From NCBI GenBank assembly GCA_027858995.1, contig JAQIBP010000063.1, positions 1 to 32,241 of the forward strand: a DNA stretch of 32,241 bases. The letters are read 5' to 3'. The notes beneath the pieces are model-generated. The model was not told the origin of the DNA. It saw only the letters and a program-made list of their open reading frames with translations, and did not search any database. The stretch comes from Deltaproteobacteria bacterium (GTDB taxonomy: Bacteria > Desulfobacterota > Desulfobacteria > Desulfobacterales > Desulfobacteraceae). A program made the translations under genes and the position numbers. Below, one piece after another: positions 7,809 to 14,953 of the stretch. The first letter of the stretch is position 1; each line of letters opens with the position of its first letter.

Positions 7809-9090
7809 TGGCAGTCTCCAATTCTACGCTTGAGTCTCTAAAAGCTGAAAGTTCATGTTTCCCAAGTTTAATATATTGGTAAAGGGGAATTTTTGAAATA
7901 CATACATATGCGCAAAGACCACATTCAATACATGATTCAAGATCATATTTGTCAGCAGCCTCCTCATATTTGTCAGCTTCAAGATATCTTACAAGAATAT
8001 TCACAGGAACATTGGCAGGGCAGATTTGAACACATTTACCGCAATTGATACATGCACTGTCTGATATCTGGTGGATACTCTCCTTGTCCTGGATCAGAAT
8101 AGTATTCATATCCGACTGTACCGGATGGTTAAGGGTATAAGTTGCTATACCCTGCATTGGGCAGCCAATAACAATTCTGTCCTCATTGCTGATATGAATA
8201 TCCAAAGCTTTGAATATTTTGCCCAGAGACGTTCCAACAGTTGCTGTGACCCTGTGTTTATCACCTTGTTTCCCAATAACTGTCAGGTGTTTTTCAAAGC
8301 CGGCTGTTTTGGTTTTATAGGCTATGGCCATAGAAGCAGCTGCTTCTGCAGTTATAAAGCAGACACCCACATCTTCAGGAGCTTGCCCTGCTGAAAGCAT
8401 TATATTTAAATGGTCTTTTAAAATTAATGCTGGAAAATTAGACGGATATCTTATGGAGGTTTCAAATACCTGCATTGTATCAAATTTTTCTTTAATATTT
8501 GATTCTTCAGGAACTGCAATACAAATCTTTGGAATACCAGTCAGCTTTTTTAAGATTTGAGCTCCCTCTTTTATTTCATTGGAAAACTTAGAAGCTACAT
8601 ACTGACTGGTTGTGGTTAGAAGATCTGTGTCAATACATGTTATAACAATTGTATTAATCTTATTGTCATTGGTGGCAAGAATTTTTAATGGCGGCTTTCC
8701 TGGCAGTGTTCTTAAATATTGGTCAGCAGAGGTGATATCATCTTTTAAATCATAAGTTATTGTATCTGTTGTCTCTTTTTGATCCTTTTTAATAACAAGA
8801 TATGTGGATGTATTACCAGAATCATCAAGAAAAATATCAATTGAGCTTATTGATCCTGCTACAGGAGAAATTGTATATTCTGTACTCTCATCATACAGGC
8901 ATAGCTTTTCTCCTTTTTTGACTGTATCACCTTTTTTTATTAAAGATTTCTTTGCGCTGTTTATTGGTTCATTCAATAATAAAATAAGGTTATCAGGAAG
9001 AGGTATTGATTCAGGTTCTTCTGGATTTGATTCCACAAGGTCATAGTTGAATCCCGGTTTTAATAATGTGAAAAAAGGTCGTTTAGTCAT
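7801..9090 (-). CDS. rnfC: Rnf-type electron transport complex subunit RnfC, degenerate nucleotide-binding region
   Basis: RnfC is the cytoplasmic peripheral subunit that in standard Rnf binds FMN and NADH and two [4Fe-4S] clusters. Here the N-terminal barrel/biotinyl-like region is present, with PLPDNLILLLNEP (31-43) and LIKKGDTVKKGEKL (50-63). Two ferredoxin motifs are intact: C347xxC350xxC353xxxC357P and C387xxC390xxC393xxxC397. The glycine-rich loop GxGGAGFPTxxK and the GxECEPYLT motif of NADH-reactive RnfC are not seen; the matching stretch is LPGKPPLKILATND (129-142), then ITCIDTDLLTTT (150-161). At 429 residues it sits in the family range. It follows the tetraheme cytochrome by 45 bases and overlaps rnfD. 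Confidence 0.9.
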   Translation of the reverse strand: MTKRPFFTLLKPGFNYDLVESNPEEPESIPLPDNLILLLNEPINSAKKSLIKKGDTVKKGEKLCLYDESTEYTISPVAGSISSIDIFLDDSGNTSTYLVIKKDQKETTDTITYDLKDDITSADQYLRTLPGKPPLKILATNDNKINTIVITCIDTDLLTTTSQYVASKFSNEIKEGAQILKKLTGIPKICIAVPEESNIKEKFDTMQVFETSIRYPSNFPALILKDHLNIMLSAGQAPEDVGVCFITAEAAASMAIAYKTKTAGFEKHLTVIGKQGDKHRVTATVGTSLGKIFKALDIHISNEDRIVIGCPMQGIATYTLNHPVQSDMNTILIQDKESIHQISDSACINCGKCVQICPANVPVNILVRYLEADKYEEAADKYDLESCIECGLCAYVCISKIPLYQYIKLGKHELSAFRDSSVELETANE

Positions 9091-9135
9091 AGTAAGTCCT
9101 TATTTTGTAAAAGCTGGAGAGCATTCTTAAATGAG

Positions 9136-9501
9136 CTATAATGTATGACACGAATCACATTCCACCGGGCCTGCACCCATGTAATCATGGCATTTTATGC
9201 ACTGGTCATGGAAAGCGCCTTCCCTTGACAGCATAAGGGCATCACCTTCTTTTGAATGGCATTCACTACAGTCAAAACTTGGAGGGAAACTTGTTAAATG
9301 ATGGCATTCTACACAATCGGTTGTATAGTCAAATGAGTGCGCTGAGTGGGTGAATAATACTTTGCCTGCCTTGGTTTGAAACATTATACGCATTGGCTCA
9401 TCAGTTACAGGAGGGGTAAAAGAGGCATAGCATACAATTCCTGTGATCAGAAAGATGACCATCAAGAATACAGCTATTATCAAGTCGCGTTGTGACGTCA
9501 T
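9136..9501 (-). CDS. Membrane-anchored tetraheme cytochrome c (c3/c7-like)
   Basis: A 121-residue protein with an N-terminal uncleaved signal anchor (about 8-25) and four CxxCH heme sites: CVECH (63-67), CSECH (78-82), CIKCH (101-105) and CDSCH (115-119). Additional histidines at 51, 55, 68 and 98 could be axial ligands, giving bis-His hemes as in cytochrome c3 and c7 families. It would sit on the periplasmic face. It is placed directly before rnfC, as described for Rnf clusters of sulfate reducers and, with a larger cytochrome, of Methanosarcina. It is therefore the likely link between the Rnf membrane core and the periplasmic cytochrome pool. Confidence 0.9.
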   Translation of the reverse strand: MTSQRDLIIAVFLMVIFLITGIVCYASFTPPVTDEPMRIMFQTKAGKVLFTHSAHSFDYTTDCVECHHLTSFPPSFDCSECHSKEGDALMLSREGAFHDQCIKCHDYMGAGPVECDSCHTL

Positions 9502-9529
9502 AATACTTCTCTCTTGTCTAAAGGTTTGA

Positions 9530-9544
9530 GTTTATGAGATAAAC
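9530..9544. promoter_or_regulatory. 15-bp palindrome upstream of the cytochrome gene
   Basis: GTTTAT-gag-ATAAAC is a perfect 6-bp inverted repeat with a 3-base centre, 29 bases upstream of the cytochrome ATG. On the minus strand it lies just downstream of a TATAAT (9571-9566) whose -35 (TTTCCT) is weak. It could be an operator or a small mRNA hairpin acting on an internal promoter. The binding protein is unknown. Confidence 0.3.
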
Positions 9545-9603
9545 CCACAACTACGCAGCCTATATATTATATCGGAGTTGTTTTGGCAAGGAAAAATATG
9601 ATT

Positions 9604-10062
9604 TTATGATGAAGAGCACACAGTAGCAGTGGCAAACCTTTTTCTGACAAGAAAGGGTTTAAATTTTTTTTTCTTTGAAAGAGAATTGTTTTTCATCCGG
9701 ATAATACAAAAAGAGAGACCAAAAAAGAGAAATCCCATCACCATGGCTATAAGAGAAGGGTCTTTTTGAAAAGAGGGTGCAACAGCATCACCTATTATGG
9801 CACCAATGGTTAATGAAATAATAGGAAATACATATAAAAAAAAGGTTAAAAAAAGCATGGGTCTGCTTTCAAGCCCCACAACAACATGATCACCTTTTAC
9901 AACATTAATGGTGTTTTTAACGGTAACAATCATCTCTTCAAGACTGCCGGATATTCCGCAACTCTTTTTGGAGGCGCAGGATTCACAGGAGGCCGATCTA
10001 ATTGTTTTTACCCAGGCAACAGAAGGGTTTGCTTTGGTTACAATTCCATTTTCCTTGATCAT
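9604..10062 (-). CDS. rseC: RseC/MucC-family (SoxR-reducing system type) membrane protein
   Basis: The 152-residue product has the RseC layout: a cytoplasmic N-terminal segment MIKENGIVTKANPSVAWVKT, then a cysteine cluster C26xxC29...C35, two membrane helices (about 69-87 and 102-121), and a basic tail KKKKFKPF. RseC-type proteins are known as modulators of sigma-E and as members of the Rsx/Rnf SoxR-reducing system, and commonly neighbour rnf genes. The poly-T run after the helices codes for a lysine-rich segment. It leads the Rnf operon and has a strong promoter upstream. Its exact role here is inferred from the family. Confidence 0.82.
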   Translation of the reverse strand: MIKENGIVTKANPSVAWVKTIRSASCESCASKKSCGISGSLEEMIVTVKNTINVVKGDHVVVGLESRPMLFLTFFLYVFPIISLTIGAIIGDAVAPSFQKDPSLIAMVMGFLFFGLSFCIIRMKNNSLSKKKKFKPFLVRKRFATATVCSSS

Positions 10063-10101
10063 TGTTTTACCTTCAGTATTTTATATTACAACTTAATTAA
10101 G

Positions 10102-10130
10102 AGAATAAAGCTGAAACATAATGATGTCAA
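10102..10130 (-). promoter_or_regulatory. Promoter of the rseC-cytochrome-rnf-mltG operon
   Basis: On the minus strand TTGACA (10130-10125) and TATTCT (10107-10102) are separated by exactly 17 bases. The inferred start near 10095 leaves a leader of about 33 bases with an AAGG site before the rseC ATG. This is one of the best promoter matches in the window and points away from the divergent tRNA promoter. Confidence 0.6.
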
Positions 10131-10146
10131 TTTTTTTCCTTTTTTC

Positions 10147-10173
10147 TTGACAAAAAAAACTTGTTGTTATAAG
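10147..10173 (+). promoter_or_regulatory. Promoter of tRNA-Asn
   Basis: TTGACA (10147-10152) followed after 15 bases by TATAAG (10168-10173), placing the start some 20 bases before the mature tRNA end. The spacer is shorter than the ideal 17. Confidence 0.5.
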
Positions 10174-10199
10174 TTCACCAAGTCTTTTAAAGGCGCTGC

Positions 10200-10275
10200 T
10201 CCCCAGTAGCTCAGTTGGCAGAGCAATTGGCTGTTAACCAATGGGTCCGCGGTTCAAGTCCGTGCTGGGGAGCCA
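10200..10275 (+). tRNA. tRNA-Asn (anticodon GUU), CCA encoded
   Basis: A complete 76-base cloverleaf. The acceptor stem TCCCCAG (10200-10206) pairs with CTGGGGA (10265-10271), followed by discriminator G10272 and encoded CCA. The anticodon stem ATTGG/CCAAT encloses loop CTGTTAA with anticodon GTT at 10233-10235. The T-arm contains GGTTCAAGTCC. GUU plus discriminator G is right for asparagine. Confidence 0.97.
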
Positions 10276-10290
10276 ACTTAAATAAAGCTT

Positions 10291-10324
10291 ATCCCGATAA
10301 TTGATTTTATCGGGATTTTTTGTT
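10291..10324 (+). terminator. Rho-independent terminator of tRNA-Asn
   Basis: A perfect 10-bp stem ATCCCGATAA/TTATCGGGAT (10291-10300 and 10307-10316) with a 6-base loop is followed by a T run. It lies 15 bases after the tRNA CCA. Confidence 0.9.
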
Positions 10325-10418
10325 TTCATAGATTTAATACACATTTAATACATTTTTTCATTTCTAATATATTTCAGCCAACAAAAAAAACAGTCAAAAA
10401 ATATATCTGGCGCTGCAC

Positions 10419-10589
10419 TGTCAAACAGCGTTGAATATTGACCCCTATCAGCGTCCAACTTTGACCCCCTGTATCAAAAAAAAATATCATTTTTGAAAGC
10501 CAATACATCTATTGATACTGGGGTTTAGATAAACTCTTACTGGGGTCGATAGCACGCTGATGGGGGTCAAAGTTGGACGCTGATTAACA
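10419..10589. mobile_element. 171-bp IS21-like non-autonomous element (MITE-type)
   Basis: Both ends begin with TGT and carry two copies of a related repeat, as in IS21-family termini. The left end reads TGTCAAACAGCG and contains CAGCGTTGAATATTGACCCC (10425-10445 region) and then ATCAGCGTCCAACTTTGACC (from 10447). The right end, on the minus strand, reads TGTTAATCAGCGTCCAACTT and then ATCAGCGTGCTATCGACC. The inner units at 10447-10469 and 10562-10584 are perfect inverted repeats of 23 bases. There is no coding capacity between them. I could not recognise a target-site duplication. This fits a deleted IS21 derivative that could be mobilised in trans, but could also be two colliding solo ends. 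Confidence 0.6.
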
Positions 10590-10662
10590 GCCATTGAACA
10601 AACCACTGCATGTGGATAACCAGTGAATAAAACATTATATTTGTTTTTTATCCCGCCAATTT

Positions 10663-13227
10663 TTAATTTTCATTTTCCAAAAGTCTCATCGGTTTTGACT
10701 TCATGACTTTGCGAGAAGCTGTAAATGCTGTGAACATGCAGACACCAGTGGTTAAAAAAAGGATCAAAAATGAAAGCGTCAGGTTTATCTGCCAGAGACT
10801 GTCAAAAAAATACAAGGAAACTGCCCATGAAAACGCATAACTTAAAAGAATGGCAGACAGGGCTGCAGTAAAACCGATAAATCCAAATTCCAGTAGAGTG
10901 ATGGCCTGGATTTCGCTGAATTTTGATCCCAATATTTTTAACAGGTTGATTTGGTTTTCATTTTTCCAGGCTTCGTGACGGGCAATGGAAAAAATGGAAA
11001 TCAGTCCGGCTGCAATGGCCAGCCAGGCCATAAACCGGATCGATAAAGAAAGTTTATTGGTAATGCCAAGCAGGGTTCCGGCCATTTGAGTGACATCAAT
11101 GACAGAGACATTGGGGAAGGCATCGACAATCCTGTTTTTTAAATCCTGCCGCTTTGACAAAGGCACATTGGAGATTGCCGCCAAAAAAGTTTTTGGGGCA
11201 TCATTTAAAACACCGTTCTGGAAGAGCAGAAAAAAATTGGGCTGAAAACTGTTCCATCGAATTTTTCTCAGGTTTTTTACCTGACCTTCAAACGGGAGCC
11301 CCTGGATTTCAAAGCCGAGAAAATCACCAATTTGAATGTTGTATCGTTCAGCAAAGGATTGTTCAACCGAGATTTCAAAGGGACGTTTTGATTCAAAATT
11401 CCACGGTGTTGTCGATAATGGGTCTCCCTGGACAATGGTTTCTGATACATCCAGATCTTTGCGATAGGAGAAATTAAACTCCAGTCTGTGCCCCCCGCGA
11501 CGGCGAGGCCTGTCATCTGATTGCCGGACCTCATGTCGAAAGGGCTGCTGGTTTTTTGTGGTTATTCGTCCCCGGATCATTGGGGAGAGATTGGCAAGCT
11601 CTCCTTCCTGGTTTTGCATAAATTCAATAAAGGGTGTTTTTTGTTCATCCTGAATGTCCACCAGAAAGAAAGCCGGTATTTTCAGGCCCTCCGGCCGGAC
11701 GATTTCGTTTTGTAATCCCTGCTGAATCTGGGGAATAAGGGATATTAAAAAAGCGCCCATGGCAATGGTGACAAAACAGGAAAGCGAGGCCCACTTATTT
11801 CGAAACAGGTTCCGGAACGCAATTTTTGCCACAGTGATCCGGGTGTGGGAAATGCGCTTGCAGGCAGAAAGAAGAAGCCAGCCAATAAGTGATAAAAATG
11901 CAAGGGCAATGGCAAATCCAACAACAAAAATTATCCCGTTTTTCATCGAACCTGCTGCAAAAATGGAGATCAGCAAAAAGGCTGCAAGACCGGGAATGAT
12001 GCTGGCCAGCTGTCTTACGGACTGTTGCGTGTTTTTTTTGATACTGTCAGATGTTCCCCGAAGGAGCATCAACGGCTTGATAGCAAAAAGACGCACAAAA
12101 ACCGGTAAACAGAAAATCATGCTGCCGATAGTGCCCAGACCCAGGGCCAGAATAATGGTGGCAGGATCTGTTCTAAGATTGACCTGATCTGGAATCAATC
12201 CCTGAAAAATGACGGGAAATGCCGGAACAAGAGCCAGGGAGATAATGATGGACAGGATAGATGCAATAAGACCCAAAATGATCAGTTGGATGCTCAGATA
12301 AAGCCAGATTTCATGGTGCCTTGCACCAATGCTCATCAAAACAGCCATTTCCTGCTGCTTTAAATTCAAATATCCCCTGAATAAATAGGCGGTGGCAATG
12401 CCTGCCAGAAACAGACTCACAACACTTACCAGCCCCATATATCCAGTGAAATATCTGGTTAACCGATCCAGCCTGCGATTGACATCGCGTGAATCATAGA
12501 TGTTCACGCGTTTTTGCCCGGGAAAGGCCTTTGCATATTCCTGGCGAAGCGTGTTAACAAGTATTGGCACATCGGCATCCGGCTCGAACCTGAAATACCG
12601 GGAATACCGGATCCGGCTGCCAAACTGAATTAATCCAGTATCGGAAAGTTGGTCGATCCCCATATAAATCTTGGGTGCCAGTTCGACAGCGGTTAATGAT
12701 GTGTCCGGATCATCAACAAAAAAATCGGCTATATGAAATGTTTTACTGCCCAGCGTTATCGGGAAATTTTTATCTGCCTTACCGCGCAAGCCAAGAACAT
12801 ATGCCGTATCCCGGGTCATAAACACGCCCGGAGTGTTCTGGATACTCTTTATTTCAGAACTCTTTTCAAGGGAGAATTTACCATAAAGGGGGTAAAAATT
12901 ATCAATGGCCATCACCCGGATCAGGCGGGCATTCTGTCCAGCCCTGACCATGGTGTAAAAGCTGATGAGCCGGGCTTGCTGTTTTTTTGCGCCAAGAACT
13001 GTGTTGATCAGTTCCAGGTCTTTTGGTTCCAAAGCCCTGTTGGAAGATACCACCAGATCTGCCGTTAAAATATTTTTTAAATTGTCGTCCAGATGGCGAT
13101 TCAGGGATCTGCCAAAGGAATGGATGGCAATAAACCCTGCAAACCCCAAGGTTAGATTTAATATAAAAAAAAGAGCAAATCCCCTGTTTTTTATCAGCTC
13201 TTTCAGTCCTAATCTAATCCAGAGCAT
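10663..13227 (-). CDS. ybbP: ABC transporter permease, YbbP type (FtsX domains)
   Basis: An 854-residue membrane protein of the MacB/FtsX superfamily. It begins with MLWIRLGLKELIKNRGF, a membrane helix at about 17-37 and a large extracytoplasmic domain. A first FtsX helix bundle lies near 265-400, with the coupling segment SIGARHHEIW, followed by a central pair of helices. A second extracytoplasmic domain and a second FtsX bundle reach to the C-terminus. I place the start at 13225-13227, where TGATG overlaps the end of the ATPase gene and GGGAGAA lies upstream; the ATG at 13314 would duplicate the last 29 ATPase codons in another frame. With the neighbouring ATPase and TesA-like hydrolase it forms the conserved tesA-ybbA-ybbP set. 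The substrate is unknown; a role in exporting or extracting lipophilic compounds is often proposed. Confidence 0.87.
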   Translation of the reverse strand: MLWIRLGLKELIKNRGFALFFILNLTLGFAGFIAIHSFGRSLNRHLDDNLKNILTADLVVSSNRALEPKDLELINTVLGAKKQQARLISFYTMVRAGQNARLIRVMAIDNFYPLYGKFSLEKSSEIKSIQNTPGVFMTRDTAYVLGLRGKADKNFPITLGSKTFHIADFFVDDPDTSLTAVELAPKIYMGIDQLSDTGLIQFGSRIRYSRYFRFEPDADVPILVNTLRQEYAKAFPGQKRVNIYDSRDVNRRLDRLTRYFTGYMGLVSVVSLFLAGIATAYLFRGYLNLKQQEMAVLMSIGARHHEIWLYLSIQLIILGLIASILSIIISLALVPAFPVIFQGLIPDQVNLRTDPATIILALGLGTIGSMIFCLPVFVRLFAIKPLMLLRGTSDSIKKNTQQSVRQLASIIPGLAAFLLISIFAAGSMKNGIIFVVGFAIALAFLSLIGWLLLSACKRISHTRITVAKIAFRNLFRNKWASLSCFVTIAMGAFLISLIPQIQQGLQNEIVRPEGLKIPAFFLVDIQDEQKTPFIEFMQNQEGELANLSPMIRGRITTKNQQPFRHEVRQSDDRPRRRGGHRLEFNFSYRKDLDVSETIVQGDPLSTTPWNFESKRPFEISVEQSFAERYNIQIGDFLGFEIQGLPFEGQVKNLRKIRWNSFQPNFFLLFQNGVLNDAPKTFLAAISNVPLSKRQDLKNRIVDAFPNVSVIDVTQMAGTLLGITNKLSLSIRFMAWLAIAAGLISIFSIARHEAWKNENQINLLKILGSKFSEIQAITLLEFGFIGFTAALSAILLSYAFSWAVSLYFFDSLWQINLTLSFLILFLTTGVCMFTAFTASRKVMKSKPMRLLENEN

Positions 13228-13934
13228 CAGGCAGGGTTCTCCCGGGCAGGATTTTTCTGTTCCAGCTGGTCCTGTTTCAGCCGGCCCTGTTTCAGCTTGA
13301 GAGTTGTTTGGCATTGGCCGGCCAGATCAGGATTATGGGTCACAAGGATAAGTGTTTTATTTTCTTTTTTCACCAGATCAAACAGGAGTCCGGCAATTTT
13401 CTCACCGGTTTTAATATCCAGGTTGCCGGTGGGTTCGTCTGCTAGAAGCAGGGCCGGTTTAATGATTAAAGCCCTGGCAATGGCGACCCGCTGGCATTCT
13501 CCGCCACTTAGCTGACCAGGCAGGTGGTGCTGGCGATCCTGCAGGCCGATGTTTATCAGCATGCCATCAACCCTGTCTGGAATGTGCTGCTGTTTTAAAA
13601 TTTCCAATGGCAGGCTGATATTTTCACGGGCAGACAAATGGGGCATCAAGTGAAACTGCTGGAAAATAACCCCGATTTTCATTGCCCTGTAACGGGACAG
13701 CCTGTCTTCGTTCATACTGCACAGATCTTCTCCCTGCAGGAGGATTTGACCTGTATCTGGATTGTCTAATCCTGCAATAAGGGAGAGCAGGGTGGTTTTT
13801 CCACTGCCGGACTGGCCGGTGACGGCCGTTGTCTCACCCGCGTCCAGGCTGAAATTGATTTGATTCAGCACCTCAATCCTGCCGGATCTGGGTTGGTGAA
13901 AGGATTTACAAATATTTTTGAGCTCAAGTATCAT
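13227..13934 (-). CDS. ybbA: ABC transporter ATP-binding protein, YbbA/LolD type
   Basis: This 235-residue ATPase has Walker A GQSGSGKTT (40-48), Q-loop FQQFHLMPH, signature LSGGECQRVAIARAL (142-156), Walker B LLLADEPTGNLD (162-173) and the switch histidine in LVTHN (197-201). It belongs to the MacB/LolD/FtsE group that drives FtsX-type permeases by mechanotransmission and not substrate channelling. Its ATG overlaps the TGA of the upstream hydrolase (ATGA), and its own TGA overlaps the permease ATG (TGATG), so all three are translationally coupled. The C-terminal tail from about 214 is rich in Lys and Gln, with a slightly repetitive underlying DNA sequence. Confidence 0.92.
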   Translation of the reverse strand: MILELKNICKSFHQPRSGRIEVLNQINFSLDAGETTAVTGQSGSGKTTLLSLIAGLDNPDTGQILLQGEDLCSMNEDRLSRYRAMKIGVIFQQFHLMPHLSARENISLPLEILKQQHIPDRVDGMLINIGLQDRQHHLPGQLSGGECQRVAIARALIIKPALLLADEPTGNLDIKTGEKIAGLLFDLVKKENKTLILVTHNPDLAGQCQTTLKLKQGRLKQDQLEQKNPARENPA

Positions 13935-14572
13935 AACTGCTCCGAAAGGATTTCAAATACCGTGGCAGCAATAATTTTATGACCATCAGGGTTGGGGTGG
14001 ATGCCATCGGCCTGGTTCAGGGACGCCTTGCCGGCCACATTTTTTAATAGAAACGGAATAAAGGGAAGATCATGTTTTTGGGTCAGCCATACAAACGATG
14101 TTTCAAAAGCGTTGGCATACGCTGGCCCATAATTGGGGGGAAGCTTCATGCCGGCCAGGATTACCTGTATACCATTTTTTTTGGCCAGGATGATGGCATT
14201 TTCGAGGTTTTGGGTCATTTTATCGGTGGACAGTCCCCTTAATCCATCATTGGCTCCGAGCGCCAGTAAAATGATATCCGGTTTTGCCCTGAGAAACCAT
14301 TTGAGCCGGGAAGATGCCCCGGCAGTTGTTGATCCGCTGATACTGCCGTTGAGAATGTTGACAGTAAAGCCTTTTTGGTTGAGCATCTCCTCAAGTAAAA
14401 AAGGATACGTCTGTTCCGTCTCCACACCAAGGCCTGCTGAAAGGGAATCCCCAAGGATTAAAACGGCCACACGGTTGTCCCTGGCAAACGATAAAGGAAC
14501 CGTTTTCGGCCAGATTAAAACCATACAAATCAGTAGGAACAATGGTAAAAAAAGAAGAATATATTTTTTCAT
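13931..14572 (-). CDS. tesA: SGNH/GDSL hydrolase, TesA-like (arylesterase/lysophospholipase)
   Basis: A 213-residue exported hydrolase. The N-terminal hydrophobic segment (about 4-21) looks like a signal peptide or anchor. SGNH blocks are clear: GDSLSAGLG with nucleophile S43, NGSISGSTT with the conserved glycine, GANDG with N108, and DGIHPN with D189 and H192. E. coli TesA of this family is a periplasmic thioesterase I / protease I / lysophospholipase L1. Its gene is divergently adjacent to ybbAP there, whereas here it is first in the same operon. The ATG overlaps the TGA of a small upstream ORF, suggesting coupling. Confidence 0.9.
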   Translation of the reverse strand: MKKYILLFLPLFLLICMVLIWPKTVPLSFARDNRVAVLILGDSLSAGLGVETEQTYPFLLEEMLNQKGFTVNILNGSISGSTTAGASSRLKWFLRAKPDIILLALGANDGLRGLSTDKMTQNLENAIILAKKNGIQVILAGMKLPPNYGPAYANAFETSFVWLTQKHDLPFIPFLLKNVAGKASLNQADGIHPNPDGHKIIAATVFEILSEQL

Positions 14573-14763
14573 GTGGTTAAAATTTCACCTTTTTTCTGAT
14601 TAGCGGCCTGTTTATTAATATGGTACTCTAAATCTCGTGTGTAAAGCCTTTTTTTGCTTATAAACAGCCAGAGCTCTGTCAGAAAAGCTTGTTGATCATC
14701 CAAATATATATCAACCTTTTTCCTTATGCCGGTTATGGATGGCCTTAGGGCTGCCTGAGGCAT
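14569..14763 (-). CDS. Small hypothetical ORF coupled to tesA
   Basis: A 64-residue frame starts at an ATG with GGAAG about 4 bases upstream. Its stop overlaps the tesA ATG (ATGA), in the same style as the rest of this operon. The central part, KKVDIYLDDQQAFLTELWLF, looks helical and protein-like, and the tail is basic. It also supplies the DNA for the tesA ribosome binding site (AAGGTG). I do not recognise a family, and it may be only a coupling leader or chance. Confidence 0.35.
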   Translation of the reverse strand: MPQAALRPSITGIRKKVDIYLDDQQAFLTELWLFISKKRLYTRDLEYHINKQAANQKKGEILTT

Positions 14764-14953
14764 CGAACTTCCGGCCAGAGAAAAGGAATATGAGGCAAAT
14801 CAACTGTTATAAGCCATTCTTCTAAATTCAAGTTACTAATATAACAAGATGATTTCTGAGGAAGTCTGGCGGGATAATAAAAAAACATAGTAAGGTAAAC
14901 ATACTGTACGGATAAACATAAATTTCAGGAAATATCCTGTTGCAGATAGAAAA

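Noticed and set aside
10200-10660. Integrative-element attachment site at the tRNA-Asn 3' end
   Set aside because: No integrase gene and no second copy of the tRNA 3' end was seen downstream; the nearby repeats are explained by the IS21-like element.
11154-12187. Several plus-strand frames of 60-142 codons across the permease gene
   Set aside because: They lie wholly inside ybbP on the opposite strand and lack starts with binding sites; they are shadows in a GC-richer gene.
13228-13314. N-terminal extension of the YbbP-type permease with a repetitive AETGPAETGPAGTE sequence
   Set aside because: It is the end of the ATPase gene read in another frame; the coupled TGATG start with GGGAG upstream is better, and the repeat is an accident of the Lys/Gln-rich ATPase tail.
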